Source of the DNA: Rickettsia sp. | GTDB lineage: Bacteria > Pseudomonadota > Alphaproteobacteria > Rickettsiales > Rickettsiaceae | Reading direction: 5' to 3' | NCBI GenBank assembly: GCA_023269695.1 | Contig: JAHFPS010000009.1 | Span: forward strand, 1 to 42,702 | Length of the DNA: 42,702 nt | In this document: one piece after another, positions 1-9,576 of the stretch | Position numbering within the stretch: position 1 is the stretch's first letter | Layout: each line of letters starts with the position of its first letter | Program-made: the position numbers and the translations under genes | The notes under the pieces: generated by a model | Database searches by the model: none | The model's input: the letters and a program-made list of their open reading frames with translations, nothing else | Told to the model about the DNA's origin: nothing

Positions 1-42
1 TTCCAAGGAATATGATTTTCTTACTGATTCTAGTGAAAACAT
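1..42 (-). CDS. Possible transposase N-terminus (partial)
   Basis: Only 14 codons are visible (MFSLESVRKSYSLE). The identical frame in the inverted copy at the other window end differs by one residue (Leu for Ser at position 6). Its place just inside a repeat terminus suggests a transposase, but the peptide is too short to recognise a family. Confidence 0.35.
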   Translation of the reverse strand, partial: MFSLESVRKSYSLE

Positions 43-116
43 AATTTTTTTGGCTATGAGTCGATTACTTCTTCGCAGGTTATTTTCTTCTATTACTTAG
101 TTTGCGGACAAGCTCT
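1..116 (-). mobile_element. Insertion sequence end, copy A (partial, runs off the window)
   Basis: This stretch is the reverse complement of 42585-42700 with a single mismatch (position 26 against 42675). Identity stops abruptly at 116, exactly where truA homology begins. Reading leftwards on the minus strand, the element starts with AGAGCTTGTCCGC, has a leader of about 75 bp, then an ATG at 42-40 opening a frame MFSLESVRKSYSLE that continues off the edge. The layout resembles an insertion sequence terminus followed by a transposase start. The bases next to the end (TAA here, TTA at the other copy) would fit an IS5-type element that duplicates TNA, but the family is a guess. Confidence 0.75.
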
Positions 117-599
117 TATAATATAGCGGTAGTTGATTGTGTTCTAGTAGACAGAGATTTTCATGCAAGATTTTCTGCTTTAGAACGTCATTATGTCTAT
201 AAAATTATCAATAGACCTAGCCAAGTTATAATAGATTTAAATCGTGCTTGGTGGATAAAATACCCTCTTGATGTTGAAGCAATGAGACGCGGGGCTTCCT
301 ACCTTATAGGACATCATGACTTTAGCTCCTTTAGAGGTAAGTTCTGCCAAGCAAAGTCACCTATAAAAACCTTATCTGAATTAATTATTACCCAAAAAAA
401 CGAAGAAATAAAAATATATTTTTCTGCTCGCTCTTTTTTACATAATATGGTTCGAAATATTGTTGGTAGTTTAGTATTAGTTGGACGCAATATATGGCAG
501 GAAGATGATATCCAAAAAGTTCTGGATGCTAAGAAAAGAGAAGCAGCAGGGGCAAAGGCTCCAGCATGCGGGCTGTATTTTCTTAGAATCGACTATTAA
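102..599 (+). pseudogene. truA: tRNA pseudouridine synthase A, 5'-truncated by an insertion sequence
   Basis: TruA makes pseudouridine at positions 38-40 of tRNA anticodon stems. The readable product ends in strongly TruA-like sequence: [55 protein letters not shown] and [18 protein letters not shown]. Full TruA is about 245-270 residues. Here homology starts only around YNIAVVDC, so roughly the first 90-95 residues are missing. These include the RTDAGVHA motif with the catalytic Asp. The TTG at 102 belongs to the insertion sequence and only happens to open the frame. The protein should be inactive. Unless another copy exists, this organism lacks TruA, or the window edge marks an assembly break rather than a real junction. 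Confidence 0.85.
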
Positions 600-604
600 C
601 TTAT

Positions 605-644
605 CACTACTTCAAAAGTTGTCTAAATAACTTTTGAAGTAGTG
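605..644. terminator. 16-bp perfect hairpin between convergent genes
   Basis: CACTACTTCAAAAGTT at 605-620 is the exact reverse complement of 629-644, with an 8-base loop. It lies between the convergent ends of truA and the PCu(A)C gene and probably ends transcription from both sides. No strong T-run follows on either strand. Confidence 0.55.
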
Positions 645-668
645 GATAATGGATAAAATGCAAAATAA

Positions 669-1166
669 TTATTTTGTCTTTACTTCTACTTGCACAACTT
701 TCTGAATGTTGTTATCGAAATATAAGAATAAATCAAATTTATCACCAACTTTTAGTATGGTCTTTAAATCCAAAAGCATAATATGCATACCGCCTGGTTG
801 TAAAACAGCACTAGTTTTAGTTGGAATAACTAGCTTATCAAGTTTTACCATTTTGCTAACACCTTTTTCGTCAACAAAACTTTTATGTAATTCAACCTTG
901 TTAGCGACATCGGAAGAAACATTTACTAAATTATAATCTGTATCAGAATTATTAACAATCTCAAGATATATTGCCGAATTATTACGTTTGCCAACAATAG
1001 TTGACGTCGAAGGTCTTGCCCAAGCATTTAGTGTTTCAATAGAAGTAGCTGCCTCTATTGGTGTCACCGTATTATCCGGGGTAGCTGCAAAACACACTGG
1101 TAGGCTAAAATATAGACCAACAGCAATGATGGTTATTATATTTTTAAATATCATATTTATTCCCAT
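669..1166 (-). CDS. PCu(A)C-type periplasmic copper chaperone
   Basis: The family (formerly DUF461) binds Cu(I) in the periplasm and helps deliver it to the CuA or CuB sites of cytochrome oxidase. The protein starts with a signal peptide (NIITIIAVGLYFSLPVCFA, cut probably after CFA). The copper signature H-x(11)-M-x(21)-H-x-M is visible from ELHKSFV to GGMHIM. Length (165 aa) is usual for the family. A second in-frame ATG four codons downstream (MIFKN) could be the true start. It may be co-transcribed with the small gene ending at 1266. The cytochrome oxidase assembly gene ctaG lies at 27664, so the two may share a copper route, although they are not linked. Confidence 0.85.
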   Translation of the reverse strand: MGINMIFKNIITIIAVGLYFSLPVCFAATPDNTVTPIEAATSIETLNAWARPSTSTIVGKRNNSAIYLEIVNNSDTDYNLVNVSSDVANKVELHKSFVDEKGVSKMVKLDKLVIPTKTSAVLQPGGMHIMLLDLKTILKVGDKFDLFLYFDNNIQKVVQVEVKTK

Positions 1167-1265
1167 AAATTAAGTTAATTATACACTCGAGTCACTTAAG
1201 TATACACTATATTATAAATACACTAAGTATATTTAGCAAAAAAATTAATAATATAGTATATAATT

Positions 1266-1523
1266 CTAATTTTGGTTTACTTTAATAAATTTTTGTTTAA
1301 CAGGATCCCAATTATAATGAATATTTACTGTTTTAATTTCTGTAACTGTAATATCTCCATTGGATAACTGTACAACATCAAAGCCTTTTTGGATAGATTC
1401 AGTAATTAGAGTCGTTGATTGGCAAATATATCTAACATTAAAAAAAGGATTATTATCAGTATCTAATGAATTGGTATCTTTCTTAGTTTGGACGTTTAAA
1501 ATAGGTATGTTTTTTTCTTTCAT
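1266..1523 (-). CDS. Small conserved-looking hypothetical protein, 85 aa
   Basis: I do not recognise a function. The product is hydrophilic, with no signal peptide or membrane segment. Its middle and C-terminus (QKGFDVVQLSNGDITVTEIKT, VNIHYNWDPVKQKFIKV) read like a compact folded protein and resemble small Rickettsia-only hypothetical proteins such as the DUF2671 type; this match is from memory. It runs divergently from the ABC transporter at 1627. The plus-strand frame across it gives a low-complexity hydrophobic product, which supports the minus strand as coding. It may share a transcript with the copper chaperone 100 bp downstream. Confidence 0.6.
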   Translation of the reverse strand: MKEKNIPILNVQTKKDTNSLDTDNNPFFNVRYICQSTTLITESIQKGFDVVQLSNGDITVTEIKTVNIHYNWDPVKQKFIKVNQN

Positions 1524-1626
1524 TCTAGATAACTTCAGATATTCTGTACTGTTTTATAACAGTTTCGTAATAAGGTGGCAAGACCTGTTTGTTGTTAATT
1601 TAAGTTATTTAGTCTTTTGTAATGAG

Positions 1627-3405
1627 GTGTATCCTGTGCTAGGAAGTTTTAATTTTTCAAATTCGGCAATAAGGTTATTTTTCTATTTTTTAAAGAAAAG
1701 GAAAATTAAACTAATTATTCTGGGTTTGTTATGCATAATGTTGGGAACGATACCTGCTATTGATAGTGTGTTGCTCCAAAAAATTATAAATTTGTTAGAG
1801 TCTTTCTCTGATGAAAAGGTTAAAGAGCTACCTTCCTCTATGATGTTTTGGGCAATAATATATGCAGTTTGGTGGATGGGTATAAATGTTATGTGGCGGG
1901 TTTATGATTATGTTTATCTAAAAACAATGCCCTATATCAAAGGACAGATACTAGATGAGATGTATAATTATACTCAGTATCATAACCATAAATTCTTTCA
2001 AGAAAGCCTTGCCGGTCATATTACCAATCGTATTACTGAGGCTTCTAGATCTTTCGAAATGGTTCTATCGTTATTTGGTGAGAAAATTATATATAAACTA
2101 GCTATAATTATTTTCTCTTTAGTAGCCATGTACTCCGTACATCAAATATTTTCCACTATATTCCTGATATTTATTTGTGTTTTTATAGGGACTAGTATTA
2201 TTTGTTCAAGTACAATAAACAAATATTCAGTAAATTATGCACGCAGTAAATCAATAGTTGCCGGTAAGATTGTTGACTTAATAGCCAATATTAGTGCAGT
2301 ACGTATGTTTACTTCTCATAAATTTGAACGTCAGAATCTAGAAGTAAGAATAGATAATGCTATAGTAAACGAACAAATTATGCAGTTTTTCATGTTTAAG
2401 CTACGTTCTGTACTAGGAGTAATTTGTGCTGTAATGATTTTTATCATGATTTATTATTTGGCGATACTCCGTAGTCAAATGCAAATAACTATAGGAGATT
2501 GCGTATTGATACTTACTCTGTGTGATACTGTTACTAATGAAATTTGGGATTTAACGCAAGAAATAGGGGATATGTTTGAAGAGTTTGGTTCTTTTAATCA
2601 AACTCTATCATTGATGAAGCCTCATATTATAAAAGATATTGACAATGCCCATCTTTTAAAGGTTACAAAAGGTGAGATAGCATTTAAAAATGTTAGTTTT
2701 AAATATTATCATAATAATAATTTATTTGAGAATAAATCCATTACAATTTTGAGTCAACAAAAGGTCGGGTTAGTAGGATTTTCTGGTTCAGGAAAAACAA
2801 CTTTTGTCAATCTTATTACACGGTTGCACGATATAGACCAAGGAGAAATTCTAATTGATAGACAAAATATTAGATATGTAACACAAGACTCTTTGCGAGA
2901 AAATATTAGCATAATACCGCAAGAACCAATCCTATTCCATAGGACAATTATGGATAATATTAGATATGGAAAAAAAGATGCTAGCTTAGAAGAGGTAATA
3001 GAGGCCGCAAAAGCAGCTCATATACATCAAGTTATTGCCACTATGCCAGAAGGATACCAGAGCTTATGCGGTGAAAGGGGTAATAACTTGTCAGGTGGTC
3101 AGAGGCAGAGGATAGTAATAGCTCGGGCAATATTAAAGAATGCTCCAATATTAATCCTTGATGAAGCAACAAGCAGTTTAGATAGTGAGACTGAGAACTT
3201 AATACAAGATTCTCTATCTTACTTGATGCAAAATAAAACTGTATTAGTTATAGCTCATAGATTATCAACTTTGTTAAATATGGACAGAATTTTGGTTTTT
3301 GATGAAGGTAGTATAGTTGAAAATGGAACACATGAGGAATTATTAAAAAACAGTAAGTTGTATAAAAAATTATGGAAATCACAAGCAAAAGGTCTAATAA
3401 TTTAA
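1627..3405 (+). CDS. ABC transporter, fused permease and ATPase (half-exporter)
   Basis: This is a type IV ABC half-transporter, about 592 aa, that works as a dimer in the inner membrane and exports lipids, peptides or drugs. The membrane domain fills residues 20 to about 330 with six hydrophobic spans. The nucleotide-binding domain follows: Walker A GFSGSGKTT at about residue 384, signature LSGGQRQR at about 488, Walker B ILILDEATSSLD, and the H-loop VIAHRLSTL. The substrate cannot be read from the sequence; an MsbA/Mdl-like exporter is likely. The frame is open back to 1360, but that part overlaps the minus-strand gene and looks non-coding. I chose the GTG at 1627, which has only a weak ribosome site. 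The GTG at 1636 is another option. Confidence 0.85.
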   Translation: MYPVLGSFNFSNSAIRLFFYFLKKRKIKLIILGLLCIMLGTIPAIDSVLLQKIINLLESFSDEKVKELPSSMMFWAIIYAVWWMGINVMWRVYDYVYLKTMPYIKGQILDEMYNYTQYHNHKFFQESLAGHITNRITEASRSFEMVLSLFGEKIIYKLAIIIFSLVAMYSVHQIFSTIFLIFICVFIGTSIICSSTINKYSVNYARSKSIVAGKIVDLIANISAVRMFTSHKFERQNLEVRIDNAIVNEQIMQFFMFKLRSVLGVICAVMIFIMIYYLAILRSQMQITIGDCVLILTLCDTVTNEIWDLTQEIGDMFEEFGSFNQTLSLMKPHIIKDIDNAHLLKVTKGEIAFKNVSFKYYHNNNLFENKSITILSQQKVGLVGFSGSGKTTFVNLITRLHDIDQGEILIDRQNIRYVTQDSLRENISIIPQEPILFHRTIMDNIRYGKKDASLEEVIEAAKAAHIHQVIATMPEGYQSLCGERGNNLSGGQRQRIVIARAILKNAPILILDEATSSLDSETENLIQDSLSYLMQNKTVLVIAHRLSTLLNMDRILVFDEGSIVENGTHEELLKNSKLYKKLWKSQAKGLII

Positions 3406-3430
3406 ATTTCTAGTAATTTTTAAATTATTA
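3395..3430. terminator. AT-rich hairpin at the end of the ABC transporter gene
   Basis: TAATAATTTAA and its near-perfect complement TTAAATTATTA flank a short loop that spans the stop codon region. It contains almost no G or C, so it would be a weak terminator at best. Confidence 0.35.
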
Positions 3431-3464
3431 ATTGACTTATTTAAGATTTACTATTGTAATAGAT

Positions 3465-3470
3465 TATAAT
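3465..3470 (+). promoter_or_regulatory. Candidate -10 box for the peroxiredoxin gene
   Basis: A perfect TATAAT lies 53 bp before the start codon. No good -35 box is found 17 bp upstream; a TTGACT at 3432 is too far away. In such AT-rich DNA the match could be chance. Confidence 0.3.
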
Positions 3471-3523
3471 CCTGTGTATCATGATAAATTATTTTGTTTA
3501 ATCATCTTAATTGGAGAAATTTA

Positions 3524-4126
3524 ATGCAAGTGTTCGTTGGAAAAGCTGCTCCGGATTTTACAGCTAAAGCTATTATGCCTGATAATAGTATAGAATCTGA
3601 ATTTAATCTTAAAAATTATGCTAAGGATCATAAAGTGGTCTTGTTTTTTTATCCGCTTGATTTTACTTTTGTTTGTCCGTCAGAAATTATAGCTTTTAAT
3701 AATAGGCTAGGAGAATTTACTGAGAGAAATACAAAATTAGTAGCAATAAGCGTTGACTCACATTTTTCTCATTTGGCTTGGAAACATACCCCTTACAATA
3801 AAGGTGGTGTTGGTAATATCCAGATTCCTATGGTATCAGATCTTAAAAAGAGTGCCTCATATAGTTATAATGTACTGCATGATGATGGAATATCACTGCG
3901 TGGTACTTTTGTTATTGATGAAGCATTTATAGTGCGACATTTGCTAGTTAACGATTTACCAATTGGTAGAAATATTGATGAAGTAATAAGAGTGATAGAT
4001 GCTCTAGACTATAATACAAAGCATGGTGAAGTATGTCCAGCTGGCTGGCATAAAGGTGATGAAGGTATTACTCCCTCACATAAAGGAGTGGCACATTACT
4101 TAGCTTCTAATGCAGAAAAATTATAG
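3524..4126 (+). CDS. Typical 2-Cys peroxiredoxin (AhpC/TSA family)
   Basis: Thiol peroxidase that reduces hydrogen peroxide, organic peroxides and peroxynitrite in the cytoplasm. The 200-aa product has the peroxidatic Cys51 in FTFVCPSE and the resolving Cys171 in EVCPAGW, the usual spacing for the dimeric 2-Cys class. The start at 3524 is set by GGAG 8 bp upstream; the frame is open 10 codons further, but those have no ribosome site. The AhpF reductase is not in the window. The gene stands alone: a possible terminator precedes it and a 500-bp repeat island follows. Confidence 0.93.
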   Translation: MQVFVGKAAPDFTAKAIMPDNSIESEFNLKNYAKDHKVVLFFYPLDFTFVCPSEIIAFNNRLGEFTERNTKLVAISVDSHFSHLAWKHTPYNKGGVGNIQIPMVSDLKKSASYSYNVLHDDGISLRGTFVIDEAFIVRHLLVNDLPIGRNIDEVIRVIDALDYNTKHGEVCPAGWHKGDEGITPSHKGVAHYLASNAEKL

Positions 4127-4233
4127 TATGGTGGGCAGCTATTGAATAATGTTTAGAAGCTTGTTGTAGCTAACCAGGACGACTTAAAAGTCGCAATTAA
4201 TAGTAGAAAATCGGTTTTACTTAGGTGAATAAC

Positions 4234-4373
4234 CGTCATTGCGAGGAGGCGTGAGCCGACGAAGTAATCGTAAGTTGTCATTCCCGCGTAGGCGGGAATC
4301 TAATATCCCTGCTTTCGCAGGGATGACACAAAAATGGATTGCTTCGTCGGCCTACGGCCTTCTCGCAATGACG
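4234..4373. repeat. Palindromic element with nested palindrome (orientation A)
   Basis: The left arm CGTCATTGCGAGGAGGCGTG pairs with the right arm ending CTCGCAATGACG. In the loop, 4276-4328 is a separate double palindrome: a TGTCATTCCCGC hairpin, then one ending GCAGGGATGACA. Confidence 0.85.
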
Positions 4374-4433
4374 TTGACCACATACAACTTTTAAAGTGTA
4401 CTATCTAAAACCGCTTCCTCTTCTAACTTTCGA

Positions 4434-4572
4434 CAGCTGTGGGAGTAGCATCGCTGCGATGAAGCAATCCTGTTTTGTGTCATCCCTGCGAACGCAGGGA
4501 TCTTAGATTCCCGCTTACGCGGGAATGACAACTTATAGTTGTTTCGTCGTGCTTACACACTCCTCACAATGG
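4434..4572. repeat. Degenerate palindromic element with nested palindrome (orientation B)
   Basis: The arms (CTGTGGGAGTAGCATCG and the complement near CACTCCTCACAATGG) match the CGTCATTGCGAGGAG family with several changes. The nested double palindrome at 4478-4530 is well preserved and inverted relative to the one at 4276. Confidence 0.75.
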
Positions 4573-4635
4573 TGCCAGTTTACTATGGATAAATATTAAT
4601 CGAGTTAGCTATATAAAGCCAGCCAAAGAGGTTTG

Positions 4636-5793
4636 ATGCTTAAGGAGCTATTTTTGGATACCAACCCAGTATCTTATACAAAAGAAACTATTGATATTCT
4701 AAGACTGATTAGGAGTGAAAATGTTGGTTCAAGAACTTTTTGGAGCTTAATAAAGCTATTTGGTAGTAGTAGTGCTGCAATTGACAACATACAAGAATTT
4801 TCTTTGCGAGGCGGTCGTTCTAAGCCAGTAAGGGTGTTTTCTCAGAGTGATGCAAGTAAAGAGCTTGAGCTATTACAAAAGAATAATGCTCAGATTATTA
4901 CCTATAAATCTCCAGAATATTCAAGGTTATTGTTAGAGATTTTTGATTGTCCGCCAATACTAAGTTATAAGGGCAATATTGGGTTATTATCACATGAAAG
5001 ATGTTTAGCAATTGTTGGAGCAAGAAATGCTTCAGTAAATGGTCGTGCCTTTGCCGCTAAGATTGCTAAGGAATTGACAGATAGCGATTATATAGTGGTT
5101 TCTGGACTTGCCAGAGGTGTTGATACAGCAGTGCATCAAGTAAATGTTTCTAAAACAATAGGAGTTATAGCTGGAGGAATTGATTATGTTTATCCCCCAG
5201 AGAATGTTAAATTATTTGAGCAAATCCAGCATGATGGTTTGATAATTGCTGAATTACCAGTAGGTTCAAAACCGCTTGGGCAACATTTTCCACAGCGTAA
5301 TCGATTAATTTCTGGTATATCTCTTGGAACAGTAGTAATTGAGGCAAGCCTAAAATCTGGATCGTTAATAACAGCACGGTTTGCTTTAGAACAGAATAGA
5401 GAAGTATTTGCCGTGCCAGGATTTCCGTTGGATCCTAGGTGTCAGGGTACTAATAAACTTATCAAGGAAGGAGCTCATATGGTGGAATCTACTGAGGATA
5501 TAGTAACTAACTTACCACATTTTACCAAAATTGTCAGTAAATCTAAGGATGTAGCAAATGATTCAACCGAAAATAATCAGTTTAAAGCATTAGATATAAA
5601 ATATGCTAACCTAATTACCAACGATATGCGTAGGAAGGTTAAGGAGCTTTTATCTTCAACTCCTATAGATTTTGATTGTTTGTATCAAACACAGCTATCT
5701 TTGCCGGCTATATATATGATAATATTGGAGCTAGAATTGGCTGGAAAAATAACTAGATATCCTGGCAACAAGATATCTTTAATTTATACATAA
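4636..5793 (+). CDS. dprA: DNA processing protein DprA
   Basis: DprA (Smf) binds incoming single-stranded DNA during transformation and loads RecA; it is kept in many bacteria not known to be competent. The 385-aa product has the Rossmann-like DprA core: VGARNASVNGRAFA, SGLARGVDTAVHQ, GGIDYVYPPEN, FPQRNRLISGIS and ALEQNREVFAVPG. A winged-helix-like C-terminal domain follows (about 320-385). I chose the ATG at 4636, with AAGAGG just upstream, rather than the TTG one codon before. It is the first gene of a tight operon: topA starts one base after its stop codon. Confidence 0.95.
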   Translation: MLKELFLDTNPVSYTKETIDILRLIRSENVGSRTFWSLIKLFGSSSAAIDNIQEFSLRGGRSKPVRVFSQSDASKELELLQKNNAQIITYKSPEYSRLLLEIFDCPPILSYKGNIGLLSHERCLAIVGARNASVNGRAFAAKIAKELTDSDYIVVSGLARGVDTAVHQVNVSKTIGVIAGGIDYVYPPENVKLFEQIQHDGLIIAELPVGSKPLGQHFPQRNRLISGISLGTVVIEASLKSGSLITARFALEQNREVFAVPGFPLDPRCQGTNKLIKEGAHMVESTEDIVTNLPHFTKIVSKSKDVANDSTENNQFKALDIKYANLITNDMRRKVKELLSSTPIDFDCLYQTQLSLPAIYMIILELELAGKITRYPGNKISLIYT

Positions 5794-5794
5794 T

Positions 5795-8224
5795 ATGAAA
5801 TTAGTAATAGTAGAATCGCCAGCAAAGGCGAAAACGATAAATAAATATTTAGATGGTAACTTTAAGGTTATTGCTTCGTTTGGACATATTAGAGATTTAC
5901 CATCTAAAAATGGTTCAGTTCTGCCAAATGAAAATTTTGCCATGAAATATGTTATATCAGACAAAGCAGAAAAATATGTTGAAGCAATAATTAAAGATGC
6001 TGCCAAAGCTGAAATGGTTTATCTAGCAACCGATCGAGACCGAGAGGGGGAATCAATTGCCTGGCATGTTGCAGAAATAATAAAAGAGAAAAACTCGATT
6101 AAATCTAATAATTTCTTTAAGAGAGTAGCATTTGATGAAATTACCAAGAAAGCTATTTTGCACGCAATGGAGAACCCAAGAAATATTGATATTGATTTGG
6201 TTAATGCTCAACAAGCAAGAAGGGCGTTAGATTATTTGGTAGGATTTACTTTATCACCGATATTATGGCGTAAATTGCCGGGATGTAGATCAGCAGGTAG
6301 AGTGCAGTCTGTAGCCCTTAGGCTTATTTGTGAACGAGAAGATGAAATTGAACGTTTTAAATCGCAAGAATATTGGGATATTAGTCTTAATGTTCTTAAT
6401 AGTAATAAGGAACCGTTTTTAGCGAGATTAACTCATGTCAATGGTAAAAAATTAGAGAAATTCTCAATTATTAATGAATCCTCAGCTAATGATCTAGTCA
6501 AAGAAATAAAATCAAAGAATTTTCATGTTGCGGTTCTAGAGAAAAAACAGCAAAAACGTCAACCACAACCGCCTTTTATTACTTCTTCGTTACAGCAAGA
6601 AGCAGCTCGGAAATTAGGATTTACTGCTAAAAAAACTATGCAAATTGCTCAGAAACTTTACGAAGGCATGGATATAGGTAATGAAACAATAGGTTTGATT
6701 ACCTATATGAGAACGGATGGTACTACACTCGCTAGTGAAGCTGTTGAACAAATACGTCAGTTGATAGATAAGAATTTTGGTGATAAATATCTACCAGCTA
6801 GCCAGCGAGTTTATAAATCTAGAGCCAAAAATGCTCAAGAAGCTCACGAAGCTATTAGACCAACTAATGTTACTATACTACCAGAAAAATTAAAAGATAA
6901 ACTAGATAAAGATTATTATAGGCTTTATGACTTGATTTGGAAAAGGACGGTAGCCTGCCAAATGGAAAATGTTATTATTGATTTAGTAGTAGCTCAGCTT
7001 GATACAGAAGATAAAGAATTCACAGCCAGGGCAACTGGTTCAATTATTGCCTTTGATGGTTTTTACAAAATTTATCGTGAAGGTCTAGATGATGAGAAGG
7101 AAGAAGAAAATAGGCTTCTACCCTTGCTAAAAGAAGGGGAAAAATTAACTACAATTTCAGTGGATCCAGCTCAACATTTCACCGAACCACCGCCAAGATA
7201 TTCTGAAGCTAGTTTAGTGAAGAAGCTTGAGGAACTTGGAATTGGTCGTCCGTCTACTTATGCTTCGATTATATCAGTATTGCAAGATAGGAATTATGTG
7301 GTTGTTGAGAAAAAACGTTTCTTTCCAGAGGAATTAGGACGTTTAGTGACAACATTTCTGACAGGTTTTTTTAAGAAATATGTTGAATATGATTTTACAG
7401 CTGATCTTGAAAATGATTTAGATGAGGTGGCAGAAGGTAAAATAGAGTGGAAATTTTTACTAAAAAAATTCTGGGATGGGTTTAATAATAACGTAGAAAT
7501 AGTTAGTGATAAGAAAATATCTGATATAATTCTTTATGTTGAACAAGCATTAGATTATCACCTATTTGGAGAAAAATCAGAAAGTACTAATTCAAGAAAT
7601 TGCCCATCATGTTCTACAGGTCAATTAGGTCTAAAACTTGGTAAGTTTGGAGCATTTTTAGCTTGTAGTAACTATCCTGAATGTACTTTCAAAAAACAAA
7701 TTACTTCGAAAAATAGTGATATTGTTGACATGGTTGAAGAGAACAAATTATTAGGAGTAGATAAAGAGGGTCATGATGTTTTGTTAAAAAAAGGTCCATA
7801 TGGTTTTTATGTACAGACTAGCAAACAAGTTGCCAAGGGTGAAAAACCAAAGCGTGCGTCGTTACCACCGTCGGTAGCACAAAGTGACGTGACTATTAGT
7901 TTGGCTCTAAGGCTTCTTGAGTTACCGGTTAAATTATGCCTGCACCCTGAATCTCATCAAGAGATTATACTGGGTATAGGTAGGTATGGTCCGTATCTTA
8001 AATATCTTGATAGGTTTATTTCAATACCTAAAAGATACGATCCTTTTACCATTACAACAGAAATAGCTATGGAAATAATTGAGGCTAGTAATAATAGGTT
8101 GAAGAATAAACCGGAGAAAGATACTGACAAATCGGAGGGAGTGGTAAAAAAAATTCCTAAAAAGAATATTAGGACAAGGACTGTTGCTGCAAAAAAAACG
8201 ACAAGAAAGAAAAAAGCCAAATAA
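5795..8224 (+). CDS. topA: DNA topoisomerase I
   Basis: Type IA topoisomerase that relaxes negative supercoils. At 809 aa it has the TOPRIM domain (LVIVESPAKAKTINKYL, acidic DRDREGE at residues 80-86), the catalytic Tyr304 in ITYMRTDGT, and one C-terminal four-cysteine zinc finger (CPSCSTGQLG ... CSNYPEC). Two zinc-less repeat regions follow, including GPYGFYVQ and GRYGPYLKY. The tail is a lysine- and arginine-rich DNA-binding stretch ending RKKKAK. It lies one base after dprA and 14 bp before gltX, a likely three-gene operon. Confidence 0.97.
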   Translation: MKLVIVESPAKAKTINKYLDGNFKVIASFGHIRDLPSKNGSVLPNENFAMKYVISDKAEKYVEAIIKDAAKAEMVYLATDRDREGESIAWHVAEIIKEKNSIKSNNFFKRVAFDEITKKAILHAMENPRNIDIDLVNAQQARRALDYLVGFTLSPILWRKLPGCRSAGRVQSVALRLICEREDEIERFKSQEYWDISLNVLNSNKEPFLARLTHVNGKKLEKFSIINESSANDLVKEIKSKNFHVAVLEKKQQKRQPQPPFITSSLQQEAARKLGFTAKKTMQIAQKLYEGMDIGNETIGLITYMRTDGTTLASEAVEQIRQLIDKNFGDKYLPASQRVYKSRAKNAQEAHEAIRPTNVTILPEKLKDKLDKDYYRLYDLIWKRTVACQMENVIIDLVVAQLDTEDKEFTARATGSIIAFDGFYKIYREGLDDEKEEENRLLPLLKEGEKLTTISVDPAQHFTEPPPRYSEASLVKKLEELGIGRPSTYASIISVLQDRNYVVVEKKRFFPEELGRLVTTFLTGFFKKYVEYDFTADLENDLDEVAEGKIEWKFLLKKFWDGFNNNVEIVSDKKISDIILYVEQALDYHLFGEKSESTNSRNCPSCSTGQLGLKLGKFGAFLACSNYPECTFKKQITSKNSDIVDMVEENKLLGVDKEGHDVLLKKGPYGFYVQTSKQVAKGEKPKRASLPPSVAQSDVTISLALRLLELPVKLCLHPESHQEIILGIGRYGPYLKYLDRFISIPKRYDPFTITTEIAMEIIEASNNRLKNKPEKDTDKSEGVVKKIPKKNIRTRTVAAKKTTRKKKAK

Positions 8225-8238
8225 GCGGTTAAGAAATT

Positions 8239-9576
8239 ATGAGAAAAGTTATCACAAGATTCGCACCATCACCAACTGGCATGTTGCATATAGGTAATAG
8301 TAGAACAGCTCTTATAAATTGGTTGTATGCTAGAAAGCATAATGGCATATTCATTTTAAGATTTGATGATACCGATCTTGAACGTAGCAAGCAACAATAT
8401 AAAAATGCCATTGAAGAGGATTTTAAATTTTTAGGACTTAACTGGGATCAAACTTTTTGTCAATCTAATAGACTTGATAGGTATGAGACGGTAAAAGCAT
8501 TATTATTACAAAAAAATAAATTATATCCTTGTTTTGAGACCCAAGAAGAGCTTGAATTAAAGCGTAAATTACAATTATCAAGAGGACTACCTCCGATCTA
8601 TGATCGTGCAGCTTTGAATCTTACTGAACAACAAATAAATGATTATATTAGTCAAGGAAGAAAACCGCATTATCGATTTTTGGTATCGCATACTCCAATT
8701 ATTTGGCAAGATATGATTAAGGGGGAAGTTAAATATGAAGGTAAAAATCTTGGCGATCCGATAGTTATTAGAGAAGATAATAGTATGACTTATATGCTTT
8801 GCTCGGTTATTGATGATATTGATTATGCAATTACCCATATTATTCGAGGCGAGGATCATGTAACTAATACTGCAATTCAGGTGCAAATGTTTAAAACTCT
8901 AGAGGCAGAGGTGCCGAATTTTGCTCATCTTAGTCTAGTTATTAGCCGAGATGAAAAAATATCTAAAAGAATAGGGGGGTTTGAGATCGCTTCTCTAAGG
9001 GATGAAATTGGATTAGAACCGATGGCAATTAATAGTTTCTTTAGTTTGCTTGGCTCGTCATCGGCTATTATACCGTTTAAGAATTTAGATGAGTTAATAA
9101 AAGAGTTTGACATTAATAATTTTTCTAAAAGTCCAACAACCTATTTGTCAGAAGAATTGGAGCGTTTAAATCATAAATTGCTAATCAACCTTAGCTTTAA
9201 TGAAATAAAAGATCGCTTAAAAGAGATTAAGGCTGAACAAGTAAATGAGCAATTTTGGCTAGCAGTTAGAGGTAATTTACAAAAATTATATGAAATAAAC
9301 GATTGGTGGAATATTTGTTATTCTCCATCTAAAGTTGAAGGATTAGATAAAGAATTTTTAAAACAAGCAGCTATTTTGCTAATAGAAAAGCCGATAACTA
9401 TCGATAGTTGGAGCATATGGACTAAAAGGATTATGGAAGTAATAACTGATAAAAAAGGCAAGGAAGTATTCCTGCCTTTAAGACTTGCTATAACGGGAAT
9501 GGCATCTGGACCTGAAATGTCAGTCATATTACCTTTGCTCAGCAAAGATGAAATTATAAAAAGACTATCACTATAA
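8239..9576 (+). CDS. gltX: Glutamyl-tRNA synthetase
   Basis: Class I synthetase that charges tRNA with glutamate. The 445-aa protein has the HIGH-type motif HIGN within [19 protein letters not shown], the RFDDTD motif, and the KMSKS-type loop EKISKRIGG. The C-terminal alpha-helical anticodon domain ends near 445. Alphaproteobacteria often carry two GltX paralogues, one of which mischarges tRNA-Gln for the amidotransferase route; I cannot tell which this is. Its last six bases overlap the end of dksA on the other strand, stop codon against stop codon. Confidence 0.95.
   Translation: MRKVITRFAPSPTGMLHIGNSRTALINWLYARKHNGIFILRFDDTDLERSKQQYKNAIEEDFKFLGLNWDQTFCQSNRLDRYETVKALLLQKNKLYPCFETQEELELKRKLQLSRGLPPIYDRAALNLTEQQINDYISQGRKPHYRFLVSHTPIIWQDMIKGEVKYEGKNLGDPIVIREDNSMTYMLCSVIDDIDYAITHIIRGEDHVTNTAIQVQMFKTLEAEVPNFAHLSLVISRDEKISKRIGGFEIASLRDEIGLEPMAINSFFSLLGSSSAIIPFKNLDELIKEFDINNFSKSPTTYLSEELERLNHKLLINLSFNEIKDRLKEIKAEQVNEQFWLAVRGNLQKLYEINDWWNICYSPSKVEGLDKEFLKQAAILLIEKPITIDSWSIWTKRIMEVITDKKGKEVFLPLRLAITGMASGPEMSVILPLLSKDEIIKRLSL

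Larger units (their letters stand above)
4165..4613. repeat. Composite repeat island filling the peroxiredoxin-dprA gap
   Basis: Outer arms TGTAGCTAACC (4165) and GAGTTAGCTATA (ending 4613) form a degenerate inverted repeat of the type seen around other elements in this window. Inside lie one complete palindrome (4234-4373), a shared unit (4374-4437) and a second, more decayed palindrome (4434-4572). Each palindrome has a further small palindrome in its loop. I see no gene here. Confidence 0.75.

Noticed and set aside
1360..1626. Upstream extension of the ABC transporter frame
   Set aside because: It overlaps a more protein-like minus-strand gene, gives low-complexity hydrophobic sequence, and ABC half-exporters begin near the residues encoded from 1627.
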